Source: Chitinophagaceae bacterium (lineage in GTDB: Bacteria > Bacteroidota > Bacteroidia > Chitinophagales > Chitinophagaceae). From it: a stretch of DNA of 64,000 nt. The stretch lies in the NCBI GenBank assembly GCA_016720825.1, contig JADKJV010000006.1, positions 186,001-250,000 of the forward strand. The letters run 5' to 3'. The notes below the pieces were generated by a model. That model saw only the letters and a program-made list of their open reading frames with translations, had not been told where the DNA came from and ran no database searches. Position 1 is the first letter of the stretch; the number at the start of each line of letters is the position of its first letter. Positions 27,758-37,580 of this stretch are shown piece by piece. A program made the position numbers and the translations under genes.

Positions 27758-29335
27758 TTAGAACCCAGGATTCTGTACGAGATTGGGGTTAGCTGCGAGC
27801 TGACCGTTAGGAATAGGGAAGAACAGGTATTTAGGATCGCTAGCTGCTTTTTCCTGCCAGGCAACGAGGAATTTGCCAAAACGGATCAGATCCTGCTTTC
27901 TCCAGCTTTCCAGGTACATCTCACGGGCTCTTTCATCCAGTAAGTTGTCTAACGTTAATGAACCAAGAGCAGTTGCATTCCTTGAAACGTGTGTTCTCAG
28001 TGAGTTCACGATTGCAAGGGCAGTAGTACCATAACCACCGGCGTTAGTAGCACCAGTACCGCCTCTCAGGATGGCTTCTGCTTTCATCAGCAGCACATCA
28101 CCAAGTCTGAATACAACGTAGTCATTGTTTACGTTACCGTTGTCATTATACTGGAAGTCGATGGGGTATTTGTAAGCACGGATACCAGTTACTTCAAGAT
28201 TTGTTCCTTTTTCGATAATTTTTACTGCATCAGTAAAAGCCAAAGGAGCACCAGTTCTGTCCTGGAGCGCAGCACCTGTAGTCATGTTATACTGCTGGCC
28301 TCTTAACAGACCAACGTTAACAGCAGCTGCAGGATTCGGGGGCGCACCGGGTGAAGTGTAGGGGTAGTTAATACCTCTTCTTTTATCAGAAGCTTCGAAT
28401 TTGTTATAGAAATCAGACAGGGTAGTGAAACCATTCCAGCCAGAAGGATTCTGGTTGTAGTGCATGGTAGATTCCCACCTTGACCTGATGTTTGCAGAAG
28501 AAGTACCACCGATATTTTCCTGTGTCCAGATATTCTCTGTTCCGATGGTTCCGTTATTAGGTGCAAAAGCATCAAAATAAACGGGACGGAAAGTATAAGT
28601 ACCGGAACTGATAACCTGATCAGCCAGTGTGATCACCTGGTTCATATCCGCAGCTGCGAATGTGGGGGTAGCCCTGTTGGCGATCATACCCTTATTCAGG
28701 TAACATTTCATCAGTAATACCCTTGCAGCATCCTTAGTCATTTTTGTAACAGGAGCAGAAGGTAAATCAGGGATGATTGCAGTCAGTTCAGTGATCAGGT
28801 AATCAATCTCTTCAGTACCTGTTCTTACGCGGGGAGGTTGGATAGTGCTTTCACCGGGATCCCTGTAAGGAACCTGGCCCCAGCCATCCAGCATCATGAA
28901 TTCAGCAAACGCCCTTAAACCTCTTGCTTCAGCTTTTTGCTGTGCAGTGGGGTTAAAACGGAGTAAGTCTGTTGCGCTGTACATAACACCACCTAATGCT
29001 GCGAATACTTCGCGAACACGGATATGGTCAGCGTCAAATTTGTGTGCGTGTAAAACCCTCCAGGCACCATTATCATCCCAGTCACCACCACGGGTGGGTC
29101 CGATCAGTTCATCTGTTGTCATTTCCCAAAGGGCATAAACACCAGCCTGATCCTGGAAAGTACCACGGATGTTCTCGTAAATACCATTTAACAGACCCGC
29201 CGTGTTGGCGCTGCCTGATCCGCCACCTACCTGAGATTCAGATAACTGGCCATGCAGGTTTTCATCCAGCTTGGTACAGCTTAACACCGTAACAACTGTG
29301 AAACCCAACATTGCTATTAATGATTTTTTTATCAT
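27758..29335 (-). CDS. SusD/RagB-family nutrient-binding lipoprotein
   Basis: 525 residues with lipoprotein signal TVVTVLSC, followed by the SusD fold: TPR-like helical N-terminal region (LRGLRAFAEFMMLDGWGQVPYRD, a typical SusD hallmark), a middle substrate-binding region, and the C-terminal SusD block (VVFRLGDVLLMKAEAILRGG and LLDERAREMYLESWRKQDLIRFGKF). It caps the SusC channel and binds the glycan on the cell surface. It is 25 bases downstream of the susC gene. Intact, although susC is disrupted. Confidence 0.95.
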   Translation of the reverse strand: MIKKSLIAMLGFTVVTVLSCTKLDENLHGQLSESQVGGGSGSANTAGLLNGIYENIRGTFQDQAGVYALWEMTTDELIGPTRGGDWDDNGAWRVLHAHKFDADHIRVREVFAALGGVMYSATDLLRFNPTAQQKAEARGLRAFAEFMMLDGWGQVPYRDPGESTIQPPRVRTGTEEIDYLITELTAIIPDLPSAPVTKMTKDAARVLLMKCYLNKGMIANRATPTFAAADMNQVITLADQVISSGTYTFRPVYFDAFAPNNGTIGTENIWTQENIGGTSSANIRSRWESTMHYNQNPSGWNGFTTLSDFYNKFEASDKRRGINYPYTSPGAPPNPAAAVNVGLLRGQQYNMTTGAALQDRTGAPLAFTDAVKIIEKGTNLEVTGIRAYKYPIDFQYNDNGNVNNDYVVFRLGDVLLMKAEAILRGGTGATNAGGYGTTALAIVNSLRTHVSRNATALGSLTLDNLLDERAREMYLESWRKQDLIRFGKFLVAWQEKAASDPKYLFFPIPNGQLAANPNLVQNPGF

Positions 29336-29360
29336 ATGCTTTTTTTTTAATCGTTAGATA

Positions 29361-32300
29361 TTAAAAACCAACATTCACACCAAAACTAAATGTCCTGGCA
29401 GAAGGATATGGGATGTATTCAATGCTGGATGAAGGAACACCACTGATGTTTTTATCTACGTTCACCTCAGGATCGAATCCTGTGAATTTGGTGATCGTGA
29501 AGATGTTCTGTCCAGTTATGTAAACAGACAGGTTTTTAAATGATTTACCTACATCGCCGAAGCTGTAAGAAATGGTTGCGTTAGCCAGTTTCAGGTAGTT
29601 TCCTTTTTCGAGGAACCTGGAAGAAGCTGTTAAGGGGTTTGCGAATGACTCCTTAATGGGATCTTTGAAAACAGATAATGCGATGTTCTTACCATTATTG
29701 ATACTGCCCACGTTGATTACACTGTTCAGTGTATTGTTGTAAATGTCGTGGCCGAATGCACCATTCATGTTTGCAACAAAAGACAGTTTTTTATACCTAA
29801 CAGTTGTAGACAGACCCAGCACCATTTTGGGGTTGGGGTTACCTACGTTAAACAGGGTATAACCATCATCAGTATAGATTGCAAAACCAGTTGTTTTGTC
29901 AAAACCTTCGAAATTCTTAGTGAAGAAAGTATTGATCGGTAAACCGTTTTTGATAACCTGTACAGTTGTACCAGTGATACCTTGCCCGTCAAGACTACCT
30001 GTATTGATCTGAGAAGACAGGTTAGACACTTCATTCTGAATGAATGTAGCATTCACACCTAAATCCCACGTGAGGTCTTTTTTAGTAACGATTGCGCTGT
30101 TCAGAGCGAACTCGAAACCTTTGTTGTCGATGTTACCATCCAGGTTCACCCATTTAACAACACCACCGGGAGCGGCAGGCTGAGGGGGTTCGCTGGGGAA
30201 CAGCAGGTCTGTAGTCCTTTTGTTGAAATAGTCAACAGTTAAAGTGATACGATTTTTCAGGATAGAGGCATCAAAACCTACGTTTAACTGGCGGTCAGCC
30301 TGCCATTTCAGGGCAGGGTTAGCATTGTTTGCTGCACTGAGTGTACCAGAACCACTTCCTGAGAAAGAATAACGGAGCTGAGCTGCACCAGAAGGGAACT
30401 CCTGGTTACCGGTTTTACCCCAACCTGCACGAAGTTTCAGAGAGCTGATAAATGAAACGTTCTTGAAGAAATCTTCTTTGCTGATATTCCATGCAGCAGA
30501 GAATGAGGGGAAATATCCGTATTTGTTATTCTTACCGAATTTAGTAGAACCATCCGCACGGAATGTACCAGTGAAGAGGTATTTGTCTTTGTAGTTAATA
30601 CCAGCCCTTAAAAAGTAAGACTGAAGCTCGTTTGTGGGATCAGAATAAGAACTGAAAGTCCTGTTGGTAGGATCAGTGTACTGGATATAGTCAGCGAAAT
30701 CCAGACCAAAGTTTCAAAAACCACCGGCTACACCAGTCTGGCCGAAACCACCCAGGTCATTGCCTTTGCTCTTAAAGTTCAGGTATTCGAAACCAGCCAC
30801 TGCATTCAGGTTTAAGCTGGAAGTAAGCTGTTTGTTGAAGCTCAATGTTTGAGTAATCTGCTGGGTAGACAGGTCAGAATGAGCAAGTCTTACACGGCCT
30901 TTACCATAAGTATCATTGAAGTTCATATAAGGCTGCATAGTCGTGCTCCTTGTACCAGTACCATAATTGATACTATACAGGAAACGGTATTCCAGATCCT
31001 TAGTGATTTTAAAATACGGAGAGATACTAGCCAGGGATGGTAGTAACTTTTGATTTATCAGTGATTGCTTCAGATATAGCGAGCGGGTTAATCAGGTCAC
31101 CACCAACTACGATGTTCAGAGAATCACCGCCTGAAGGTTTAGTGAATTTCAGTTTCTCGGTGGGGTTCCACTGAAGGGCGTTACCAATCAAACTACCGCG
31201 TGAACCGGCGTTGTTTGAGATGGGCGCGATTTCTTCTGTGTACTGGCTTGGGATGATATTGATATCCAGACCAAGTTTTTTGCTTTCCAGGAATTTGAAA
31301 TTACCGCTGATATTAGCAGTATATTTTTAATGCCTGTTTTGCGTACGATACCTTCCTGGTCTAAAACGCCTATTGAGAACCTGTAACGTGCATTTTCGTT
31401 ACCACCGCTAACACCCACATTGTAATTCTGGGTTTTAGCTGTTCTTAAAATGGCATCGAGTGCATTTACATCAGATCCTTTGTCGGCAGAATTGCTTAAG
31501 CCATAGTAAGGAAGTGCCTGGCGGAACTGGGAAGCATTCAGCACCTCAATTCGGTGTGCGATTTTACCAGTGCTGATTGAAGCATTTAATTCGATTTTAG
31601 GTTCGCCGGATTTACCTTTTTTAGTTGTGATCAGAACCACACCATAAGCGGCACGTGAACCGTAGATGGCTGTTGCTGATGCATCCTTCAGAACGTCGAT
31701 TGACGCAATGTCTGCAGGGTTGATAAAGTTGAGCGGGTTGTTGCCGGGATTGCTGCCACCGTAACCGAGATCACCGATACCGGGACGGGGTGAACGGCCA
31801 TCCAGAGGCACACCATCTACAACATACAAAGGTGAACCACTACCTGTAACGGCAGATGCACCCCTGATTTTAACAGTCATAGCACCACCGGGCTGACCAC
31901 TGTTGCTCAGAACCTGAACACCAGAAACCTTGCCCTGGAAGAGCTGATCAGCAGAAACAAAAACACCTTTGTTGAAATCTCTCTCCTTAACAGAACCTAC
32001 AGAACCTGTAAGGTCTCTTTTCCTGGAGCTGCCATAACCTGTTACAACTACTTCATTCAGGTTTGAACCGGCAGAAGCTACAAAAGATACTTCTACTGAA
32101 GTAACTCCTGCAATTGAAACTTCCTGCGTTTCATAACCAACTGAAGTAATAACCAGTGCAGTGGTAGCTGAAGGAACTGATAAAGAAAATGTACCATCAC
32201 CTTTGGTGGAAGTACCAGTCCTGGATCCTTTTGCTGTTACCGAAGCACCAGCAACACCAGAACCATCTTTTGAATCAGTAACCTTACCGGTAACGGTTTT

Positions 32301-32372
32301 GTTTTGAGCTATTGCCAGATGCGAGAGAAGGAGCATACAGGGCAATACAAGCCATCTGAGTTTACTTAACAT
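29361..32372 (-). pseudogene. SusC/RagA-type TonB receptor, disrupted by two frameshifts and one stop
   Basis: From ATG 32372 (MLSKLRWLVLPCMLLLSHLAIAQ) the frame shows the carboxypeptidase-like domain, NEVVVTGYG, plug (LYVVDGVPLDG, ATAIYGSRAAYGVVLITTKKG) and barrel. Near 31324-31328 an A run is one base short and the frame breaks; sense continues in another frame (YTANISGNFKFLESKKLGLD). Near 31045-31046 an extra base restores the original frame (ASISPYFKITKDLEYRF). At 30714-30716 a TGA interrupts GGF-NFGLDFADYIQY. The remainder reads to the normal ending TFSFGVNVGF. The total span equals an intact ~1,000-residue SusC. Recent decay or assembly error; flanking genes are clean. Confidence 0.85.
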
Positions 32373-32421
32373 AAGCAATCGATTAATTGTTACTAAAGGA
32401 ATTGTGTTGACTATCCGAAAA

Positions 32422-32438
32422 TGTGTGAAATTCACACA
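32422..32438. promoter_or_regulatory. Perfect 17-bp palindrome upstream of susC
   Basis: TGTGTGAA-A-TTCACACA, 50 bases upstream of the susC start. The symmetry suggests a dimeric regulator site, possibly for a CRP-like protein or the divergent LacI-type regulator. It abuts one of the two TGTTAAA inverted repeats. Confidence 0.5.
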
Positions 32439-32439
32439 A

Positions 32440-32458
32440 TGTTAAAGTTTTTTTAACA
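32440..32458. promoter_or_regulatory. Candidate operator 1: TGTTAAA-N5-TTTAACA
   Basis: A 19-bp inverted repeat with perfect 7-bp arms, 68 bases upstream of the susC start. The same arms and spacing recur at 32589-32607. Candidate binding site for the divergently encoded LacI-family regulator. Confidence 0.5.
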
Positions 32459-32588
32459 TAATCAAAAAAAATTTACGGGTTTTTGCGGGTTAATTTTTAA
32501 GGGCTTCTCCTCAATTCCAAAAACACTCCTTATATATATGGTATTAAACCGCTATCCCCCCCGATCTCCCACAAACACCTTAAACCTG

Positions 32589-32607
32589 TGTTAAAGGCAT
32601 TTTAACA
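32589..32607. promoter_or_regulatory. Candidate operator 2: TGTTAAA-N5-TTTAACA
   Basis: Second copy with identical arms and a different spacer (GGCAT), 149 bases from the first and 137 bases upstream of the LacI-type gene. An identical-arm pair with different spacers suggests the arms, not the spacer, are conserved. Confidence 0.5.
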
Positions 32608-32743
32608 ATCTTAACGTAAAATAGTTTCTTTAAGCAGCCTGGGAACGAAAATAGCCGTCGTAAACCCGCAACCGTTTGCGAAAATATTTGCGAAATCGTT
32701 TTCTGTGGAAAACTTTTTATCTTGAGCCCCTGATTGTCTGCCA

Positions 32744-33739
32744 ATGAAAGAGCAAACCACGCTTAAAAACATATCCGATATGCTTCATATCAGCATATCC
32801 ACCGTTTCCCGTGCAGTTAAAAACCACCCCGATATTTCAGATGAAACCAAGCGCAAAGTGATGGACGCCGCCACCATGCTGGAATATGAACCGAATACCT
32901 ATGCCATCAACCTCCGCACCAAAAAAAGCCGCATCCTCGGTGTGATCGTTTCCCATATTTCAAACTACTTCTACCAGTCTTTTATCGCTGCTATGGAAGA
33001 GGAGGCAAAAAAAGCGGGCTATTCGCTGCTTATGCTTCAATCCGGCGATGACCCCCGCACCGAACTGGAAAACCTCCGCATCTGCAGGGCCAACCGGGTG
33101 GCTGCCATTTTTATTTCAATTACACCCGGCACAAAGGATATCCAGCCCTTCCTGAAATTTTCAGAAAACAACACACCCGTCATCTTCTTCGATAAAGTGC
33201 CCGACCTCGAAGCCTGCAATAAAGTCTGCATCGCCGACGGTGAAGCCGCCACATTAGCCGCAGAAGAAATTATTTTCAGGAAGAAAAAAAATGTACTGGG
33301 CGTATTCGGCAACAAGGACCTGTCCATTAACCAAAAAAGGCTCAACGCCTTTCTTTCCACTTTTGAAAAATTCCCCGGGCAACATAACGTAGAAATCATC
33401 CACGCCTCTTCTTCTGACGATGCATTGCGTGAAGTAAAAAACAGCATCAGCCAGCAAACACCGGATGTGATCTTCGCTATGAGTGATGAAATACTTACCG
33501 GGGTGATGAAAGTCTTACAGGTGCGTCAATTGAAAATCCCCGCAGAAACATCAGTAATCGCTATCAGCAACGATGGATTCATCCCCAGGATATTTGAACC
33601 TGAAATCACGTATGTGGAAACAAGCGGAGCAGATTTGGGCAGGCTGGCCTTTAAACGCATGACCGATTACCAGAACGGTAAAACATTTATCCAGGAACTG
33701 TTACTCCCCGCCAAACTGGTTCCGGGGAAATCATTATAA
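32744..33739 (+). CDS. LacI-family transcriptional regulator
   Basis: 331 residues. The N-terminal helix-turn-helix and hinge are clear (LKNISDMLHISISTVSRAVK about residues 7-26, then DISDETKRKVMDAATMLEYEPN), followed by a periplasmic-binding-protein-like effector domain (ILGVIVSHISNYFYQSFIAAME, VFGNKDLSINQKRLNAF, VIAISNDGFIPRIFEPEITYV). It is divergent from the susC/susD operon across a 370-base gap with paired inverted repeats, so it most likely controls that locus in response to a sugar. It overlaps the convergent Nudix-type regulator gene by 6 bases (TTATAA serves both stops). Confidence 0.9.
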   Translation: MKEQTTLKNISDMLHISISTVSRAVKNHPDISDETKRKVMDAATMLEYEPNTYAINLRTKKSRILGVIVSHISNYFYQSFIAAMEEEAKKAGYSLLMLQSGDDPRTELENLRICRANRVAAIFISITPGTKDIQPFLKFSENNTPVIFFDKVPDLEACNKVCIADGEAATLAAEEIIFRKKKNVLGVFGNKDLSINQKRLNAFLSTFEKFPGQHNVEIIHASSSDDALREVKNSISQQTPDVIFAMSDEILTGVMKVLQVRQLKIPAETSVIAISNDGFIPRIFEPEITYVETSGADLGRLAFKRMTDYQNGKTFIQELLLPAKLVPGKSL

Positions 33740-34462
33740 ACTTTTTACAGAACGCGGGAGCGGATTCCCATTGAGACGAAACTCTGGTTTTAGTTTATAC
33801 AACTTGCCGGGGCGATGCGGTACATCTGTTTCCATTTCGCCCAGGTCAATCAGCCAGTCTTTGATTGAAATCTTCTTCCGGAAATTCCGGCGATCCAGTT
33901 CCACACCCAAAATTGCTTCATACAACTGCTGCAATTCCCGCAATGAAAATTTCTCGGGAAGCAAACTGAATACCAGCGGATGATCCATCACCTGGTCCTG
34001 CAACCTGTTGAGACAGGTATCCAACACCAGTTTATGGTCAAAGGCCAGTTTACGGATATCTTTTACGATATGCCAGTGAAGATCATTGTGACTGAGTTGA
34101 AGCCGGTGATGTTTGAGATCTATCAGTGAATAATAAGCAATAGTGATTACCCGGCCCGAAGGGTGACGGTCAACCCCGCCAAATGCATGCACCTGTTCGA
34201 GATATAAATCATCCATTCCCGTTCTGGCTTTCAACACCCGGTAAGAAGCACTGTCGAGGTCTTCATCCGGTTTCACCAGGTCACCCAGCAAAGAATACAT
34301 CCCTTCAAATTCTTTTAAATCCGATTTGATGAGCAGCACTTTCAGTTCCTGTTCATCATATCCGAAAATCACACAGTCAACCGATACGGCAATATTAAAA
34401 TAATCCAGGTGACTGATCTTCTCACTCTCCGCAGTTTTCAGGTGTGGTTTGGCTGGCAGCAT
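33734..34462 (-). CDS. Nudix-fold winged-helix transcriptional regulator (NrtR/AraR-like)
   Basis: 242 residues. The N-terminal Nudix domain (about 20-150: FNIAVSVDCVIFGYDEQELKVLLIK) is followed by a winged helix (about 160-235: FSLRELQQLYEAILGVELDRRNFRKKI). The Nudix box region reads GDLVKPDEDLDSASYRVLKARTG; the catalytic RExxEE is replaced by RVLKAR, so it should bind a nucleotide-like or sugar ligand rather than hydrolyse it. Relatives include NrtR (ADP-ribose) and the arabinose regulator AraR of Bacteroides. The target is not evident from neighbours. Confidence 0.85.
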   Translation of the reverse strand: MLPAKPHLKTAESEKISHLDYFNIAVSVDCVIFGYDEQELKVLLIKSDLKEFEGMYSLLGDLVKPDEDLDSASYRVLKARTGMDDLYLEQVHAFGGVDRHPSGRVITIAYYSLIDLKHHRLQLSHNDLHWHIVKDIRKLAFDHKLVLDTCLNRLQDQVMDHPLVFSLLPEKFSLRELQQLYEAILGVELDRRNFRKKISIKDWLIDLGEMETDVPHRPGKLYKLKPEFRLNGNPLPRSVKSL

Positions 34463-34582
34463 AACAGGGAATTTTTTCGTGTTCGTCGTTAAGTTCCGGA
34501 AAATTATAGATTTTATAATAAATCAAAGCATCCGGTGCTGTTCCCGGCTTAGATATTAACTTTACCATAATAAGACTTTACT

Positions 34583-36685
34583 ATGTATTCTGCTGATGAA
34601 ACCCGGCAGTTGCAGCAGGCAACGCGGACTTTGTTGAAAAAAAACCAAACGGGCGGACCGGATACCAAAGACCTGGAAAGCCTGCGGGATGTACTGCGTT
34701 TTCATGAACACCGCTATTATATCCTCAATGACCCGCTGATTGCGGATGTGGAATATGACCAGTTGTACAAAGCACTCGAAAAACTCGAGCTGGATCATCC
34801 CAAACTGGTTACGCCCGACTCCCCCACCCAGCGCGTGGGCAAAGGCCTCACCGCCAGTTTCCCAGCAGCACAGCATTTAGTACCGATGCTGTCACTGGAT
34901 AATTCATACAACAGTGATGACCTGCTCGACTTCGACCGCAAAGCCCGTGAACTGACCGGGCTGAGTGAAATTGAATACTGTGTGGAACCCAAATTCGACG
35001 GCAGCAGCATTTCCCTCATTTATGAAAATGATATGCTGGTACGCGGCGCCACCCGCGGTGATGGGGTGCAGGGCGATGAAGTAACAGTAAACATCCGGCA
35101 GATCCGTTCTATCCCGCTCTCTGCACGTTTTTCTGAGTATGGTATCCAGCAGGCAGAAATCAGGGGTGAAGTGCTGATCAATAAAAAGAATTTCGGAAAG
35201 TATAATGAAACACTGGCCGAACAGGGCCTTGCCCCGCTGGCCAACCCGCGCAATGCAGCTGCAGGAACATTACGCATTAAAGATCCTGTTGAAGTGGCTA
35301 AAAGAAACCTCGAAGCCTTTTTATACCATGTCAGTTATTTCTCACTTGTAAAAGGAAAGAAAACACCGGAAGCCATGCAGTCACACGCAGGCTCATTGAA
35401 AATGCTGTGGGACCTTGGCTTCCGCAGCCCGGAGAAAGAAAAAAAACTGTTTAAGAATATCCAGGGTGTGATCCGCTACTGTGCCGAATTTGAAAGCGGC
35501 CGTGATGACCTGCCTTATGAAATTGATGGCATGGTGATTAAAGTAAATGATTTTGCCCTGCAGGATAAAATGGGCATGACCTCCCACCATCCGCGCTGGG
35601 CTATCGCTTATAAATTCAAAGCACGCCAGGCCACGAGTAAATTACTGAATGTGGAATTCCAGGTGGGCCGCACCGGTGCGGTTACGCCTGTTGCCAAACT
35701 GGAACCAGTGGCCGTTGGCGGCGTAACTGTCAGCAGCATCTCCATCCACAATGAAGATTACATCAAAGAGAAAGACCTCCGCATCGGCGACCAGGTATTG
35801 ATTGAAAGAGCAGGTGATGTGATCCCGCAGATTGTAAAATCACTGCCCGATGCACGAAGCGGGAAAGAAAAGAAAATCCATTTCCCGAAAAACTGCCCGG
35901 TCTGCGAAAGCATTTTATTCAAGGAAGAAGAAGAAGCCGTGTGGCGTTGCGTAAACCTGGATTGTCCGGCACAGGTAGTAGAACGCATCATCCATTTCGT
36001 GAGTAAAGACGCCATGGATATCCGCGGCTTTGGTGATGCCAACGTGCGCAAGTTTTATGAACTCGGTTTACTGAAAGATGTACCCGGCATTTACACCATG
36101 GATTTCGCATCAATTGGTAAACTGGAAGGCTTTGGCCAGAAATCCATTGACAACCTGCAGAAATCAATAAGCAATTCCCTCACACAACCTTTATACCGGC
36201 TCATCTATGCACTTGGTATCCGCTTCGTGGGAGAAACCACGGCCAAAACACTTGCACGGGCTGTTCAACACCTGCTGGATTTTAAAAATTATTCACAGGA
36301 AGATTTGCAGCAACTCGAAGATGTGGGACCCAAAGTAGCCGGCAGCATCCACCATTTTTTCAGCAACAGGGAAAACATCCACATGTTGGAAACACTGGAA
36401 AAACTGGGATTACCACTGAAAAACGATCAGAAAAAAACGGTGAATTCCGGGAATTTAACTGGTCAGACTTTCCTGTTTACCGGTACCTTGCCTACGTTAA
36501 AACGATCAGCCGCAGAAGCGCTGGCAGAAGAAGCCGGCGGGCAAATTCTCGGAGGAGTCAGCGCCAAATTAAACTACCTCGTAGTGGGTGAAGATGCGGG
36601 AAGCAAACTGGAGAAAGCGAGGAAGATTAATACGGTGAAGATTATTTCTGAGGAGGAATTCTTAAAACTGATCGGGAAAAAATAA
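34583..36685 (+). CDS. ligA: NAD-dependent DNA ligase LigA
   Basis: 700 residues, full length. It seals nicks using NAD+. The order is Ia domain, adenylation domain with EPKFDGSS (AMP-accepting K137), OB fold, Cys4 zinc finger (C437/C440 in CPVC, then C456 and C461 in CVNLDC), helix-hairpin-helix repeats (LEGFGQKSIDNL, LEDVGPKVAGSI) and a C-terminal BRCT domain (about 620-700, FLFTGTLPTLKRSAAEALAEEAGG). A possible -7 element TAACTTTA lies about 25 bases upstream. An inverted-repeat element begins about 5 bases after the stop. Confidence 0.98.
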   Translation: MYSADETRQLQQATRTLLKKNQTGGPDTKDLESLRDVLRFHEHRYYILNDPLIADVEYDQLYKALEKLELDHPKLVTPDSPTQRVGKGLTASFPAAQHLVPMLSLDNSYNSDDLLDFDRKARELTGLSEIEYCVEPKFDGSSISLIYENDMLVRGATRGDGVQGDEVTVNIRQIRSIPLSARFSEYGIQQAEIRGEVLINKKNFGKYNETLAEQGLAPLANPRNAAAGTLRIKDPVEVAKRNLEAFLYHVSYFSLVKGKKTPEAMQSHAGSLKMLWDLGFRSPEKEKKLFKNIQGVIRYCAEFESGRDDLPYEIDGMVIKVNDFALQDKMGMTSHHPRWAIAYKFKARQATSKLLNVEFQVGRTGAVTPVAKLEPVAVGGVTVSSISIHNEDYIKEKDLRIGDQVLIERAGDVIPQIVKSLPDARSGKEKKIHFPKNCPVCESILFKEEEEAVWRCVNLDCPAQVVERIIHFVSKDAMDIRGFGDANVRKFYELGLLKDVPGIYTMDFASIGKLEGFGQKSIDNLQKSISNSLTQPLYRLIYALGIRFVGETTAKTLARAVQHLLDFKNYSQEDLQQLEDVGPKVAGSIHHFFSNRENIHMLETLEKLGLPLKNDQKKTVNSGNLTGQTFLFTGTLPTLKRSAAEALAEEAGGQILGGVSAKLNYLVVGEDAGSKLEKARKINTVKIISEEEFLKLIGKK

Positions 36686-36689
36686 CAGA

Positions 36690-36805
36690 ACCTCTTTGTG
36701 CCTTTTGTTGTATTTCTTTGTGCCCTTTTGCCCGCCGGGGCGGTGGTTAAAAATTTTACCACAAAGGACACTAAGAAATACCACGAAGGGCACAAGGAAA
36801 TACAA
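36690..36805. repeat. ACCACAAAG-type inverted-repeat element, copy 3
   Basis: TATTTCTTTGTGCCCTT (36711-36727) is the inverted copy (16 of 17) of AAGGGCACAAGGAAATA (36786-36802), with an inner GTGGTTAAAA/TTTTACCAC pair. It fills the ligA-DUF2461 gap completely and ends immediately before the next start codon. Confidence 0.85.
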
Positions 36806-36806
36806 A

Positions 36807-37484
36807 ATGGAATTTATGCTACAGTCATCTACTTTATTGTTCTTAAAAAAATTAAAGAAGAACAACAACAAACCCTGGTTCGACGCCAACCGCAAAGCTT
36901 ACGAAACCGCCAAAGCAGATTTCACCGCTTACATCCAGGCCGTGATTGACAGTTTTGGCAAAAAAGAACCCTCCATCAACACCCTGCATGCGAAAGACTG
37001 TCTCTTCCGCATCAACCGGGATGTGCGTTTTTCAAAAGACAAATCGCCGTATAAAACCAATTTCGGTGCGTATATGAATAAGATGGGAAAGAAAGCCGTG
37101 CACAGTGCCGGTTACTATTTCCACCTGGAACCCGGTGGCACTTTTACCGGTGGTGGTATCTGGATGCCGGATGCATCCGACCTGCAGAAGATGAGGCAGG
37201 AAATTGATTACAACTTTGGTGATTTCAAAAAAATAACTGGCTCAAAGAAATTCAAATCGGTTTACGGCGATTTGAGCATGAGCGAAGAATATAAGCTCGT
37301 CCGCATTCCCAAAGGCTACGAAGCCGACAACCCTGCTGCGGAATACCTCAAGCTGAAAAGCTTTGTAGCCATGACCACATTTACTGATGCTGATCTGCAA
37401 AGCAAAGACCTGGTGAAGAAGACGGTGGCGGCATTTGAAGCATTGCAGCCGTTGGTGGCTTTTATCAATCAGGCATTGCAATAG
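36807..37484 (+). CDS. DUF2461 family protein
   Basis: The ATG at 36807 (MEFMLQSSTLLFLKKLKKNNNKPWF) or at 36816 is preferred; the open frame upstream to 36696 is repeat sequence (RNTTKGTRKYK) and should not be translated. About 225 residues, a normal length for DUF2461 proteins, which share FL..L..NN.K.WFD.NR, the RINRDVRFSKDKSPYKTNFGA block and a C-terminal YEADNPAAEYLKLKSF block, all visible here. No signal peptide; cytoplasmic. Biochemical role not known. The stop codon TAG shares its G with the first GTTACC of the following repeat. Confidence 0.85.
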   Translation: MEFMLQSSTLLFLKKLKKNNNKPWFDANRKAYETAKADFTAYIQAVIDSFGKKEPSINTLHAKDCLFRINRDVRFSKDKSPYKTNFGAYMNKMGKKAVHSAGYYFHLEPGGTFTGGGIWMPDASDLQKMRQEIDYNFGDFKKITGSKKFKSVYGDLSMSEEYKLVRIPKGYEADNPAAEYLKLKSFVAMTTFTDADLQSKDLVKKTVAAFEALQPLVAFINQALQ

Positions 37485-37575
37485 TTACCAGTTACCGGTT
37501 ACCAGTTACCAGAAATCAAGGTAACCGGTAACAGGAAACTGGTAACTGGCAACTGGTAACTGGTAGCTGGTAACC
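37484..37575. repeat. Heptamer repeat (GTTACCR/YGGTAAC), locus 1
   Basis: Starts with GTTACCA GTTACCG GTTACCA on the plus strand and reverses to the GGTAACTGGTAACTGG orientation in its second half, so it can fold into a hairpin. The unit is 7 bases. It occupies the gap between the DUF2461 gene and asd, which converge. The same family recurs at 45616. Confidence 0.9.
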
Positions 37576-37580
37576 TGCAT

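Noticed and set aside
36696..36806. N-terminal extension of the DUF2461 protein
   Set aside because: Encoded by an inverted-repeat element; the family N-terminus starts at 36807.
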